From: an uncultured Selenomonas sp. | Lineage (GTDB): Bacteria; Bacillota; Negativicutes; Selenomonadales; Selenomonadaceae | NCBI GenBank assembly: GCA_945494195.1 | Contig: CALYVJ010000035.1 | Coordinates: 1 to 10,572 of the forward strand | Length of the DNA: 10,572 nucleotides | Direction of reading: 5' to 3' | Part shown: in pieces, positions 1 through 7,225 of the stretch | Layout of the letters: every line of letters starts with the position of its first letter | How positions within the stretch are numbered: the first letter of the stretch is position 1 | The notes under the pieces: model-generated | Seen by the model: the letters and a program-made list of their open reading frames with translations, nothing else | The model's database searches: none | What the model was told of the DNA's origin: nothing | Translations under genes and position numbers: made by a program

Positions 1-1367
1 GCAAGCTAGTGGAGGAACTGCATAAGAAGGGGCAGCCGGTGCTTATCGGTACCACTTCCATTACCCAGTCGGAAGAACTCAGTGCGGTACTTCATAAACG
101 TGGCATTCCGCACAACGTGCTCAATGCGAAGTTCCATGAGAAAGAGGCAGAAATCATCGCGGATGCAGGTCAGCGTGGAGCAGTTACCATCGCCACCAAC
201 ATGGCCGGCCGTGGTACGGATATCAAATTGGGTGAGGGCGTAGCCGAACTCGGCGGCCTTTTCATCGTTGGTACGGAGCGCCACGAGTCCCGCCGTATTG
301 ATAACCAGCTGCGCGGCCGTTCCGGCCGTCAGGGTGATCCGGGTGAGTCCCGCTTCTTCCTATCCTTGGAAGATGATCTGCTGCGCCTCTTCGCTTCGGA
401 TCGCATCTCCGGCATGATGGATAAGCTGGGCATGGAAGAAGATGAGCCAATCGAGCATAAGCTCATCACTAACTCCATTGAACATGCCCAGAAGAAGGTG
501 GAAGCCCGTAACTTCGATATCCGTAAACATGTCCTGGAGTATGATGATGTCATGAACCAGCAGCGTGAGGTCATGTATGGTGAGCGCCGCAAGATTCTCA
601 CGGGGGATAACCTGCGTGAGAACATCATGGGAATGGTCAAGCACATCATCAAAGACGAGATGAATCAGTATGCCAATGAGCAGCTGTATCCGGAGGAGTG
701 GCAGCTCGATGGACTCATCGAGGATGCCGAGAAGATTTACGCTCCGGCAGGACGACTCAAAAAGGAAGAACTTTCCGCTATGAGCCGCGACGACCTCAAG
801 GAAGAGCTGGAAAAAGTCGCCGAAGAGGGCTATCATCAGCGTGAACTTCTTTTCGGAGAAGAAAATATGCGCGAGCTGGAGAAAGTCGTTATGCTCCGCG
901 TGGTGGACAACAAGTGGATGGAGCACCTCGACCATATGGATATGCTGCGTGAGGGGATCAACCTCCGGGCCTATGGGCAGCGAAACCCGCTGGTCGAGTA
1001 TAAAATCGAAGCCCTCGATATGTTCGAGGAGATGGAGGCAGCTATCCAGGACCAGATTGCTTCGATGATGTATCATGTAAGCATCATCACGCCGGATCAG
1101 CAGCAGGCAATGGAAGCGCAGCAGGAGGGCGAAGCTCCGGCTGTTAATGAGACGCAGAAACAGAAGCTCGAGAAGACTATCGAGCAGCAGCGTTCCCAGC
1201 TTTCCGACCATCTGCAGAATGCGCAGGCTTCCCATGGCGATGAAGTCAGTGCTGCCGGGGCGAAGAAAAAGCCGGTGACAAATGACGGCCAGAAAGTCGG
1301 ACGCAATGACCCGTGTCCTTGTGGCAGTGGCAAAAAGTATAAGAACTGCTGCGGCAGAAACAAATAA
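1..1367 (+). CDS. secA: SecA preprotein translocase ATPase, 5'-truncated by the window edge
   Basis: SecA is the cytoplasmic ATPase that drives unfolded preproteins through the SecYEG channel. Only the C-terminal half is here, about 454 codons. The frame is already open at base 3 (Lys-Leu-Val-Glu-Glu), so the GTG at 9 is an internal valine, not a start. Nucleotide-binding domain 2 is visible from the beginning: the TIATNMAGRGTDIKLGEG stretch (about 187-240) and the arginine-finger motif QLRGRSGRQGDPG (about 306-345). The helical scaffold and wing regions follow, including NFDIRKHVLEYDDVMNQQRE (about 511-570) and the VVDNKWMEHLDHMDMLREGI segment (about 901-960). The protein ends in the SecB/ribosome-binding zinc motif, CPCGSGKKYKNCCGRNK. 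The linker before the zinc motif, about 75 residues, is rich in Gln and Glu and longer than I recall for Bacillus subtilis SecA. No terminator separates it from prfB. Confidence 0.98.
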   Translation, partial: KLVEELHKKGQPVLIGTTSITQSEELSAVLHKRGIPHNVLNAKFHEKEAEIIADAGQRGAVTIATNMAGRGTDIKLGEGVAELGGLFIVGTERHESRRIDNQLRGRSGRQGDPGESRFFLSLEDDLLRLFASDRISGMMDKLGMEEDEPIEHKLITNSIEHAQKKVEARNFDIRKHVLEYDDVMNQQREVMYGERRKILTGDNLRENIMGMVKHIIKDEMNQYANEQLYPEEWQLDGLIEDAEKIYAPAGRLKKEELSAMSRDDLKEELEKVAEEGYHQRELLFGEENMRELEKVVMLRVVDNKWMEHLDHMDMLREGINLRAYGQRNPLVEYKIEALDMFEEMEAAIQDQIASMMYHVSIITPDQQQAMEAQQEGEAPAVNETQKQKLEKTIEQQRSQLSDHLQNAQASHGDEVSAAGAKKKPVTNDGQKVGRNDPCPCGSGKKYKNCCGRNK

Positions 1368-1403
1368 GCCAGCAGTGATTTGCGATAAAGTAAAGGTGAA
1401 ACC

Positions 1404-2510
1404 ATGTTAGAAGATTTAAAACCACAACTGGGCGAACTCAAGGAAAAGCTTTCCCAGATGGAAGTATCCCTGGAAGTTCCGGCAAAGGAAGAGAAAATCG
1501 CCGAACTCGAGTATAAGATGGGCGAGCCGACTTTCTGGGACGATGCCGAGCAGGCACAGAAAATCAATCAGGAACTTAACGATGTCAAAATCAGTGTCGA
1601 TAAGTATAAGAGCCTTTTGAGCAAATATGAAGATGCTGAGACCATGTTCGAGATGGGCATGGAAGAAGATGACCAGAGCATGGAAGAGGAAATCAAGGCG
1701 GAGCTTGATGCGGTAGCCGAAGGCCTGGAAGCTCTCCAGCTCGAGGTCTTGCTCTCTGGTCCCTATGATGCCAACAATGCCATCCTTACGCTGCACGCTG
1801 GTGCCGGCGGAACGGAGGCACAGGACTGGACCCAGATGCTTTTACGCATGTACGGCCGCTGGGCTGAGCGCCATGGCTTTACCGTGGAGACGGCTGACTT
1901 GCTGCCGGGCGATGAAGCTGGTGTTAAGTCGGCAACGCTTTTTATCAAGGGACACAATGCCTATGGTTTCTTGAAGTCGGAAAAGGGTGTTCATCGTCTC
2001 GTGCGTATTTCGCCGTTTGATGCCAATGCCCGCCGTCATACGTCCTTTTCGGCCTGCGATATTATGCCGGAAATCGACGATGCTGTTGAGGTCGACATCA
2101 ATATGTCGGATGGTCGCGTCGATACCTACCGTTCCTCCGGTGCCGGCGGCCAGCACATCAACAAGACTTCTTCGGCAGTCCGTATGACCCATGAGCCGAC
2201 GGGCATTGTCGTTCAGTGCCAGAATGAGCGCTCGCAGCTTCAGAACCGCGAACAGTGCCTCAAGATGCTTCGTGCGAAACTCTTCGAACTCGAACTCGAG
2301 AAGAAGGAAGCAGAGCTGGCCAAACTCGAAGGCGACCAGCAGAATATCGAGTGGGGCAGCCAGATTCGTTCTTATGTTTTCCAGCCGTACACCATGGTCA
2401 AGGATCATCGCACGAATCATGAAACCGGTAATGTTCAGGCTGTTATGGATGGAGAAATCGATCCGTTCATCCGCGCATTCTTGAATGCCAAGGCCAATCA
2501 CGAATTTTGA
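1404..2510 (+). CDS. prfB: Peptide chain release factor 2, encoded in one continuous frame
   Basis: RF2 recognises UGA and UAA in the ribosomal A site and triggers peptidyl-tRNA hydrolysis. The 368-residue product has the usual length. The stop-codon recognition tripeptide SPF lies at residues 203-205 and the catalytic GGQ at 248-250, within SSGAGGQHINKTSS. The SPF tripeptide separates it from RF1, which has PxT. The N-terminal coiled domain includes KIAELEYKMGEPTFWDD, typical of RF2. The start is ATG 1404, with AAAGGTGA at 1392-1399 as ribosome binding site. Many bacterial prfB genes carry an in-frame UGA near codon 25 and a +1 programmed frameshift. Here the corresponding stretch, EVSLEVPAKEEK, is read straight through with no stop and no CTTTGAC slip site. 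The gene itself ends in TGA. It lies 36 bp after secA and is probably cotranscribed with it. Confidence 0.97.
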   Translation: MLEDLKPQLGELKEKLSQMEVSLEVPAKEEKIAELEYKMGEPTFWDDAEQAQKINQELNDVKISVDKYKSLLSKYEDAETMFEMGMEEDDQSMEEEIKAELDAVAEGLEALQLEVLLSGPYDANNAILTLHAGAGGTEAQDWTQMLLRMYGRWAERHGFTVETADLLPGDEAGVKSATLFIKGHNAYGFLKSEKGVHRLVRISPFDANARRHTSFSACDIMPEIDDAVEVDINMSDGRVDTYRSSGAGGQHINKTSSAVRMTHEPTGIVVQCQNERSQLQNREQCLKMLRAKLFELELEKKEAELAKLEGDQQNIEWGSQIRSYVFQPYTMVKDHRTNHETGNVQAVMDGEIDPFIRAFLNAKANHEF

Positions 2511-2515
2511 TTTTT

Positions 2516-2546
2516 GAGGAGTCAGGATGGTAGTTCCTGGCTCCTT
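2516..2546 (+). promoter_or_regulatory. Hairpin between prfB and the DUF2993 gene
   Basis: GAGGAGTCAGG (2516-2526) pairs with CCTGGCTCCTT (2536-2546) around a 9-nt loop, ATGGTAGTT. This gives 11 pairs with two G-T wobbles. The downstream bases (GTTCCATTGTG) are not a U-tract, so it is at best a weak terminator or a processing or attenuation element. The stem contains the Shine-Dalgarno-like GAGGA, and the loop contains the ATG at 2527. Initiation there would therefore be masked, which supports the TTG start at 2569. The pairing is seen in the sequence; the function is inferred. Confidence 0.55.
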
Positions 2547-2568
2547 GTTCCATTGTGAGGGATTTGAT

Positions 2569-3264
2569 TTGCGAAAAAGCTTGACTATTCTGGGCTTGTT
2601 ATTCATAATATTAATCGTGTCAAGCGAAACGGTGCTGCCGTTTCTGGCACAGTCGACCTTCCGGACCAAACTTGCGCAGCGGGCTGCTGCTCAAGATGTC
2701 CAGGTGACCCTTGGCTCGAGTCCGTCGGCCTTGTTGGCGTTGGGGCGGATTCAAAACCTGGATGCCGTGCTGCATCAAGCCAAGGTGGGACAGGTCTACT
2801 TGAAGGAATTGACGCTTAAAGGCCGCAATGTCCAGCTCGATATGCCGGCTCTGTTTCGAGAGGAAGGCGTTCAAGTGCAAAATGCGGAGGAACTTACCTT
2901 AAAGGGAATCGTGGATGAGGAAAATCTGCGCGAAGTCCTCCAGCGCAAGATTGACAAAATCGAGAATGTCCAGGTCGATATCAACCAGGAACGGATTCTG
3001 GTGACGGCAAATGCGAAGGTCTTTGGCCGCGTGGCCGATATCGAGATGGAGGGGAAGATTCTCGAAGACAGTGGCTCGTTGTATTTTTTCATGACGAGGC
3101 TTGATATGAAAAATACCCGTATCGGTACAGCCAAGCTCGGTGACATGTTTGGCAATATCCAGCTGACGGCACCGAATAAACTGCCCTTTGGCATGAAAAT
3201 CCGTCAGGTGGAGCAGACCGATGGGGCAGTAATCCTTACTGCCAGTCGGGATAACAAGGAATAA
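2569..3264 (+). CDS. DUF2993 (LmeA-like) exported or membrane-anchored protein
   Basis: I assign this to the DUF2993/LmeA family from its overall pattern. It has an N-terminal hydrophobic segment (LTILGLLFIILIVSSETVLPFL), then a beta-rich region with ELTLKG repeated at two places (from about 2806 and 2890). The segment GIVDEENLREVLQ follows, and the end is MKIRQVEQTDGAVILTASR, the typical closing strand. In mycobacteria the family founder LmeA is a periplasmic phospholipid-binding protein needed for lipoglycan maturation; the role here is unknown. I choose TTG 2569, giving 231 residues. GTGAGG at 2555-2560 is 8 nt upstream, and the product then starts with Arg-Lys directly before the hydrophobic core. 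The in-frame ATG at 2527 adds 14 uncharacteristic residues (MVVPGSLFHCEGFD) and sits in a hairpin loop. The stop lies 12 bp before the DUF5693 gene, so the two are surely cotranscribed. Confidence 0.75.
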   Translation: MRKSLTILGLLFIILIVSSETVLPFLAQSTFRTKLAQRAAAQDVQVTLGSSPSALLALGRIQNLDAVLHQAKVGQVYLKELTLKGRNVQLDMPALFREEGVQVQNAEELTLKGIVDEENLREVLQRKIDKIENVQVDINQERILVTANAKVFGRVADIEMEGKILEDSGSLYFFMTRLDMKNTRIGTAKLGDMFGNIQLTAPNKLPFGMKIRQVEQTDGAVILTASRDNKE

Positions 3265-3276
3265 GGTGGAAAAATA

Positions 3277-5337
3277 ATGAAGGTATTCAAGTACAACCGA
3301 TGGCTGATACTGCCAATTGTTATCGGCCTGGTGGCTGCGCTCGCTATCGGTTTTCAGCGCCATGGCGTGGAACAGCAAACCCGCCAAGTAGATATGGCGA
3401 TTGACTATGAGGGGCTCTTGGAGCTGGCTGATCGCGAAGGCCTGCCCGCAGAAGAAGTCCTGCGTCAGGCCAAGAAAGCCGGCATTACGTCGCTGGCTGT
3501 ATACGAAACGACGTTCAAGAAGTTCAATGAGAATGGTAAAGCCACAGCAATTGCCGGCAGTCAGCTTCTTGCCGATTATCACAGTGGCCGTTTAGCGGAC
3601 CCGCTCTGGCAGAATCTCATTGCTGCTGGCAAGATTAAGGGCAATGAGGTCTATGTGGTCGGTCATGACGCGCAGACTTGGAAGGAACTCAAAGAGGATC
3701 TTCCGCGCCGGTTAGGAAATGACCGGGTGGAGCTGTTCACCGTCGGGAATGAAGAAGTCATGGCGGTAAAGGCCCATTACGAATCCTTCCTGAAGATGAA
3801 TATCGGCATGCCCACCGATGAACTCAAGGCAGTAAATGATGCTGGATTCTATGTCTTGGCACGGCCAAGTAACTACGAGGACTGCACGACGGAAGATGTT
3901 CAGGCGGTCTTTGACCGTCTGGATGGCTATAAGATTTCGGAAGTCGTATTTTCCGGTAAGCAGGTACTTGGTGCCCCGAAAGCATTGCAGACTACGATTG
4001 ATGAGATGAAGGAACGCGATCTGACCTTCGGCCTTATCGAGGCGACGACCCAACTGCAGTTCTTCAAACAGAATGGTATGGAGGAAGTCGCCAAAGGTCT
4101 TGGTTATGATAAGGTAGCCCGCCTCTATTCGGTTCCGAAAGATGAGCAGCCGAAACTCAAGATTGATGCAATTGTCGAGCGTTGGTCCAATACCGATGAA
4201 GAACGCAATATCCGCATTGACCTCATGCGCATCTATGACACACCGTCTCCGAATATGACGCTTTTGGAGACGAATATGAAATACTTCCGGGATACCCATG
4301 ACAAATTGACAGCCCATGGTTATACCATCGGACCGGCTGCAACCTTTGCGTCCTTCTATCCGAGCAAGGTGCTTCGTGCCCTGGTCATGGTAGGCGTGGC
4401 AGCTGCGGTTGTTCTGTATTTGACATTGGTTATTCCCTGGCTCAATGGACGCCCGAAATACGTGTACCTGCTGTTTGCTCTGTTTGCACTGGCGGCAGCG
4501 GTGCCGATGATGATGGGAAATGGTACGAAAATCCGCGTGCTGGCGGCATTGGCCAGCGCCAATGTTTTCCCAGCCCTCGCGGTTATCTTCCAGCTTGACC
4601 GCATTCGTGCCTTCAAGAATAAGGCGGGAGTCGCTCTGCCGCGTTTGATCGTTACGGCAGCATTGGCGCTCTTTGTTACGGGGGCTATGTCCTACGTTGG
4701 TGCGGCCTATCTCTCTGGTTCGCTGGCGGATACGGAATATCTGCTGGAATTCCAGATTTTCCGCGGCATCAAGCTAACTTTTGTTATGCCACTGATTTTG
4801 GTAGGCATCGCCTTCCTGCAGCGGTTTGATATTTTCGATGGTAAGATGGATGATACGGATGGCGTGCTGAATCAGCTCAAGAAGATTCTCGATATGCCGG
4901 TTCGCGTCAAGACGATGTTGGTGCTGTTCTTCGTGCTGGTGGCTGGTGTCATTTTTGTGGCCCGCAGCGGTCATACTTCTGGTATGCCGGTGGCACAGTC
5001 GGAACTTCGTTTCCGGGCGTTCCTGGAGCAGGCCTTCTATGCCCGTCCGCGGACGAAGGAGCTCTTGATTGGACATCCGGCCTTTATGCTGGCGGCTATG
5101 GCTGTTCTGCGGAAGTGGCCGACGATGGTATTCTTTGCCTTGGTTCTCGTGGCTACGATTGGTCAGGGGTCCATGGTTGAGACGTTTGCGCATATGCGTA
5201 CGCCAATCTATATGTCGTTCATGCGCGGCATTGGCGGTATTGTTATGGGTGCTGGCATCGGTGCTTGTGCCATGGTTTTGGTGGAACTTTGGCAGGTTAT
5301 TTTGGCAAAAGCAAAGGGGAGTAGGGCAGATTCATGA
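3277..5337 (+). CDS. DUF5693 family polytopic membrane protein
   Basis: The product has 686 residues and no established function. One transmembrane helix lies near the N-terminus (WLILPIVIGLVAALAIGF, about 9-26). A soluble domain of roughly 335 residues follows (about 27-362), probably on the outer face. About eight hydrophobic helices come next, beginning near residue 365 (VLRALVMVGVAAAVVLYL) and continuing to the end. Between late helices is the motif RFRAFLEQAFYARPRTKELLIGHP, listed in two parts here as RFRAFLEQAFYA and RPRTKELLIGHP, which I recognise as the DUF5693 hallmark. The alternating strands and helices of the soluble domain suggest an alpha/beta barrel, but that is only an impression. 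The start ATG is preceded by AAGGTGG (3263-3269). The stop overlaps the csaB start as ATGA, implying translational coupling. Pairing with csaB suggests a part in assembly or export of a pyruvylated wall polymer. Confidence 0.8.
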   Translation: MKVFKYNRWLILPIVIGLVAALAIGFQRHGVEQQTRQVDMAIDYEGLLELADREGLPAEEVLRQAKKAGITSLAVYETTFKKFNENGKATAIAGSQLLADYHSGRLADPLWQNLIAAGKIKGNEVYVVGHDAQTWKELKEDLPRRLGNDRVELFTVGNEEVMAVKAHYESFLKMNIGMPTDELKAVNDAGFYVLARPSNYEDCTTEDVQAVFDRLDGYKISEVVFSGKQVLGAPKALQTTIDEMKERDLTFGLIEATTQLQFFKQNGMEEVAKGLGYDKVARLYSVPKDEQPKLKIDAIVERWSNTDEERNIRIDLMRIYDTPSPNMTLLETNMKYFRDTHDKLTAHGYTIGPAATFASFYPSKVLRALVMVGVAAAVVLYLTLVIPWLNGRPKYVYLLFALFALAAAVPMMMGNGTKIRVLAALASANVFPALAVIFQLDRIRAFKNKAGVALPRLIVTAALALFVTGAMSYVGAAYLSGSLADTEYLLEFQIFRGIKLTFVMPLILVGIAFLQRFDIFDGKMDDTDGVLNQLKKILDMPVRVKTMLVLFFVLVAGVIFVARSGHTSGMPVAQSELRFRAFLEQAFYARPRTKELLIGHPAFMLAAMAVLRKWPTMVFFALVLVATIGQGSMVETFAHMRTPIYMSFMRGIGGIVMGAGIGACAMVLVELWQVILAKAKGSRADS

Positions 5338-6425
5338 GCAGGATCGTCGTATCGGGATATTACGGCTCGAAGAATGCCGGTGACGAGGCAATGCTGGCCG
5401 CAATGCTGGAGGTCCTCGGAGATCTCGACCCAAAACTTCATATTACGGTGATTTCTGCAAATCCCGAAGATACGCGTAGACGTCATGGCGTTGCGGCGAT
5501 TTCCTGGCTGGGGCTTCCCGCCATCATTCGCGAATTGCGCCAGGCGGATCTTTTGATCAGCGGTGGTGGCAGTTTGCTGCAAAATGTCACGAGCCGACGC
5601 AGTCTCTATTATTATCTGGCAATCATTTTTTTGGCGCGCTTCCTGGGCACGAAAGTGATGCTTTACGCTCAGGGAATTGGTCCGATTTTAGGCCGGGTAG
5701 CGGCCTTTGCCATGAAGTGGATCGGCAATCGGGTGGACCTCATAACTGTTCGTGACCAAGGGTCTTTAGCAGAGCTTTCCCGGTTGGGAATCCATAAGCC
5801 ACCGATTCATTGCACCGCTGATCCCGTGCTGGCTATTCATCCGGTAGACCGTGAGGCGGGGCGGGCGATATTCAAGGCCTATCACGCCGATGGGGCCAAG
5901 CCGGTGGTGGGCATCTCCGTTCGTGAATGGCTGGGATGGACCCACTATAAAGAGGTATTGGCTGAGGTTTCAGACCGGGTGGTTCGGGAACTAGGTGCCC
6001 GGGTCGTCTTTGTTCCCATGCAGTTTTCCGATGATGTCCGGGCAGCACAGGCTATTGCGGCCAGAACGAAGGAACCTTGTACCGTCCTCAAAGATGAATA
6101 TACAACGAGTGAGTTCCTGTCAATCGTTGGCAATATGGATCTCATGCTGGGGATTCGTCTTCATGCGTTGATTTTTGCCGGCGTAATGGGAGTCCCGATG
6201 ATTGGAATATCCTATGACCCCAAAATTGACCGCTTCCTGCAGTCAATCGGCGAAGAGCCCGTTGGCAATCTGCGGGATGTGACAGCCGATGAACTGATGG
6301 CGGAGATTCGCCGGAAGTGGAACGACAAGCAGACCTTCCGCCAGCAGAATGCAGAACTGCTGGTGAAGCTCCGCGATCAGGCGGCAAGCAATGCAGAATT
6401 GGCGTTGAACTTAGCCCATAAATAA
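5334..6425 (+). CDS. csaB: CsaB-type polysaccharide pyruvyl transferase
   Basis: CsaB enzymes transfer a pyruvyl group from phosphoenolpyruvate onto a sugar of a secondary cell-wall polymer, forming the ketal that SLH domains bind. The 363-residue product matches this family along its whole length. It has GYYGSKNAGDEAML (8-21), ISGGGSLLQN (75-84), YAQGIGPI (111-118), TVRD (138-141), and the C-terminal GIRLHALIFAGVMGVPMIGI (273-292) followed by SYDPKID. There is no signal peptide, so it should act in the cytoplasm before polymer export. ATG 5334 overlaps the DUF5693 stop by four bases (ATGA), so translation is probably coupled. A strong terminator follows directly. Within the pyruvyl transferase superfamily (PF04230) other sugar acceptors are possible. 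The CsaB subfamily call rests on the motif set and length. Confidence 0.93.
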   Translation: MSRIVVSGYYGSKNAGDEAMLAAMLEVLGDLDPKLHITVISANPEDTRRRHGVAAISWLGLPAIIRELRQADLLISGGGSLLQNVTSRRSLYYYLAIIFLARFLGTKVMLYAQGIGPILGRVAAFAMKWIGNRVDLITVRDQGSLAELSRLGIHKPPIHCTADPVLAIHPVDREAGRAIFKAYHADGAKPVVGISVREWLGWTHYKEVLAEVSDRVVRELGARVVFVPMQFSDDVRAAQAIAARTKEPCTVLKDEYTTSEFLSIVGNMDLMLGIRLHALIFAGVMGVPMIGISYDPKIDRFLQSIGEEPVGNLRDVTADELMAEIRRKWNDKQTFRQQNAELLVKLRDQAASNAELALNLAHK

Positions 6426-6430
6426 GGAAT

Positions 6431-6460
6431 AAAAGCCTTCCGAAACAGGAGGGCTTTTTT
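6431..6460 (+). terminator. Intrinsic terminator after csaB
   Basis: AAAAGCCTTCC (6431-6441) pairs with GGAGGGCTTTT (6448-6458) across the loop GAAACA. There is one T-G wobble, and the run of six T ends at 6460. It closes the secA-to-csaB unit five bases after the csaB stop. Confidence 0.93.
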
Positions 6461-6488
6461 GCTAATTTTAAGATTTGTATGGTAAAAT
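6459..6488 (+). promoter_or_regulatory. Candidate sigma-A promoter for the ftsEX operon
   Basis: TTGCTA (6459-6464) and TAAAAT (6483-6488) are separated by 18 bp. TGG directly precedes the -10 box, giving an extended TGnTAAAAT. The -35 begins in the last two T of the csaB terminator. The start would fall near 6495, leaving a leader of about 45 nt with AAAGGATG (6523-6530) before ftsE. No better promoter is visible in the 113-bp gap. Confidence 0.55.
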
Positions 6489-6538
6489 AAAAGACAGTGT
6501 TTTTTTGAAAGTATAAGTATGTAAAGGATGAGAATCTT

Positions 6539-7225
6539 ATGATACATATGCGCAATATTTGTAAGCAATACGACACGGGCACGGTCGCATTGGACCATGT
6601 CAATGTCGATATCAAGAAGGGCGAATTTGTCTTTATCGTTGGTGCCAGTGGTGCCGGCAAATCCACCTTTATCAAGATGCTGTTCCGGGAGGAGCTGCCC
6701 ACCAGCGGTAAGCTGATGGTCAACGGGCACGATGTGGTGCATATGGAGCATCGGGAGGTGCCTTATCTGCGCCGCGAGCTCGGTGTTATCTTTCAGGATT
6801 ACCGCCTGCTGCCGGATAAGACGGTGTTTGAGAATGTAGCCTTTGCCATGCAGGTTATCGAAGCACCGCGTCGTCTGATGCAGCGAAGTGTCAACTCGGT
6901 GCTGGATGTGGTAGGCCTGCGGGATAAGTATAAATGCTTCCCCTCCCAGCTTTCCGGTGGCGAGCAGCAGCGGGTGGCGATCGCCCGGGCCATCGTCAAT
7001 GATCCGGCGATTGTCATCGCCGATGAGCCGACAGGTAATCTCGACCCCGATACGAGCTGGGATATCATGGATATCTTCAAGCGCATCAACAAGGCTGGCA
7101 CTACCATTGTCATGGCAACCCATGATCGCGCCATTGTCGACACCATGAAAAGGCGCGTCATTGCCATCGAAAACGGTCAAATTGTCCGGGACCAGCTGAG
7201 AGGAGGCTATGGCTATGAAGCTTAG
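6539..7225 (+). CDS. ftsE: Cell-division ABC transporter ATPase FtsE
   Basis: FtsE is the cytoplasmic ATPase of the FtsEX complex, which does not transport a solute but signals across the membrane to peptidoglycan hydrolases. The 228-residue protein has all ABC motifs intact. The Walker [10 protein letters not shown] is at 35-43 and the Q-loop is in [10 protein letters not shown]. The signature LSGGEQQR begins at 138. Walker B is IVIADEP with D162-E163, and the switch histidine is H195 in ATHD. The phrase [19 protein letters not shown] is characteristic of FtsE rather than LolD-like relatives, and ftsX follows at once. ATG 6539 is preceded by AAAGGATG with 10 nt from GGA; a second ATG at codon 4 is too far from that site. 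The gene ends in TAG inside the ftsX coding region. Confidence 0.97.
   Translation: MIHMRNICKQYDTGTVALDHVNVDIKKGEFVFIVGASGAGKSTFIKMLFREELPTSGKLMVNGHDVVHMEHREVPYLRRELGVIFQDYRLLPDKTVFENVAFAMQVIEAPRRLMQRSVNSVLDVVGLRDKYKCFPSQLSGGEQQRVAIARAIVNDPAIVIADEPTGNLDPDTSWDIMDIFKRINKAGTTIVMATHDRAIVDTMKRRVIAIENGQIVRDQLRGGYGYEA
7201..7206 (+). promoter_or_regulatory. Shine-Dalgarno that decides the ftsX start
   Basis: A full AGGAGG lies inside the end of ftsE. It is 8 nt from the ATG at 7215 but only 2 nt from the in-frame ATG at 7209. The spacing favours 7215 as the true ftsX start. Confidence 0.8.

Noticed and set aside
360..1235. Open minus-strand frame of 291 codons across secA
   Set aside because: It is fully antisense to a conserved gene, has no plausible ribosome binding site or family resemblance, and is explained by the codon usage of secA.
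1368..1403. Independent promoter or terminator between secA and prfB
   Set aside because: The 36-bp gap has no hairpin with a T-run and no paired -35/-10; only the prfB ribosome binding site is evident.
2516..2560. Strong intrinsic terminator after prfB
   Set aside because: The hairpin is real, but no U-tract follows (TTGTTCCATT). I keep it only as a possible regulatory hairpin.
1842..2669. Open minus-strand frame of 275 codons across prfB and the DUF2993 start
   Set aside because: Antisense shadow of conserved coding sequence; composition reflects the complementary codons of RF2.
7209..7211. ATG 7209 as the ftsX start
   Set aside because: Only 2 nt separate it from AGGAGG. ATG 7215, two codons later, has 8-nt spacing.
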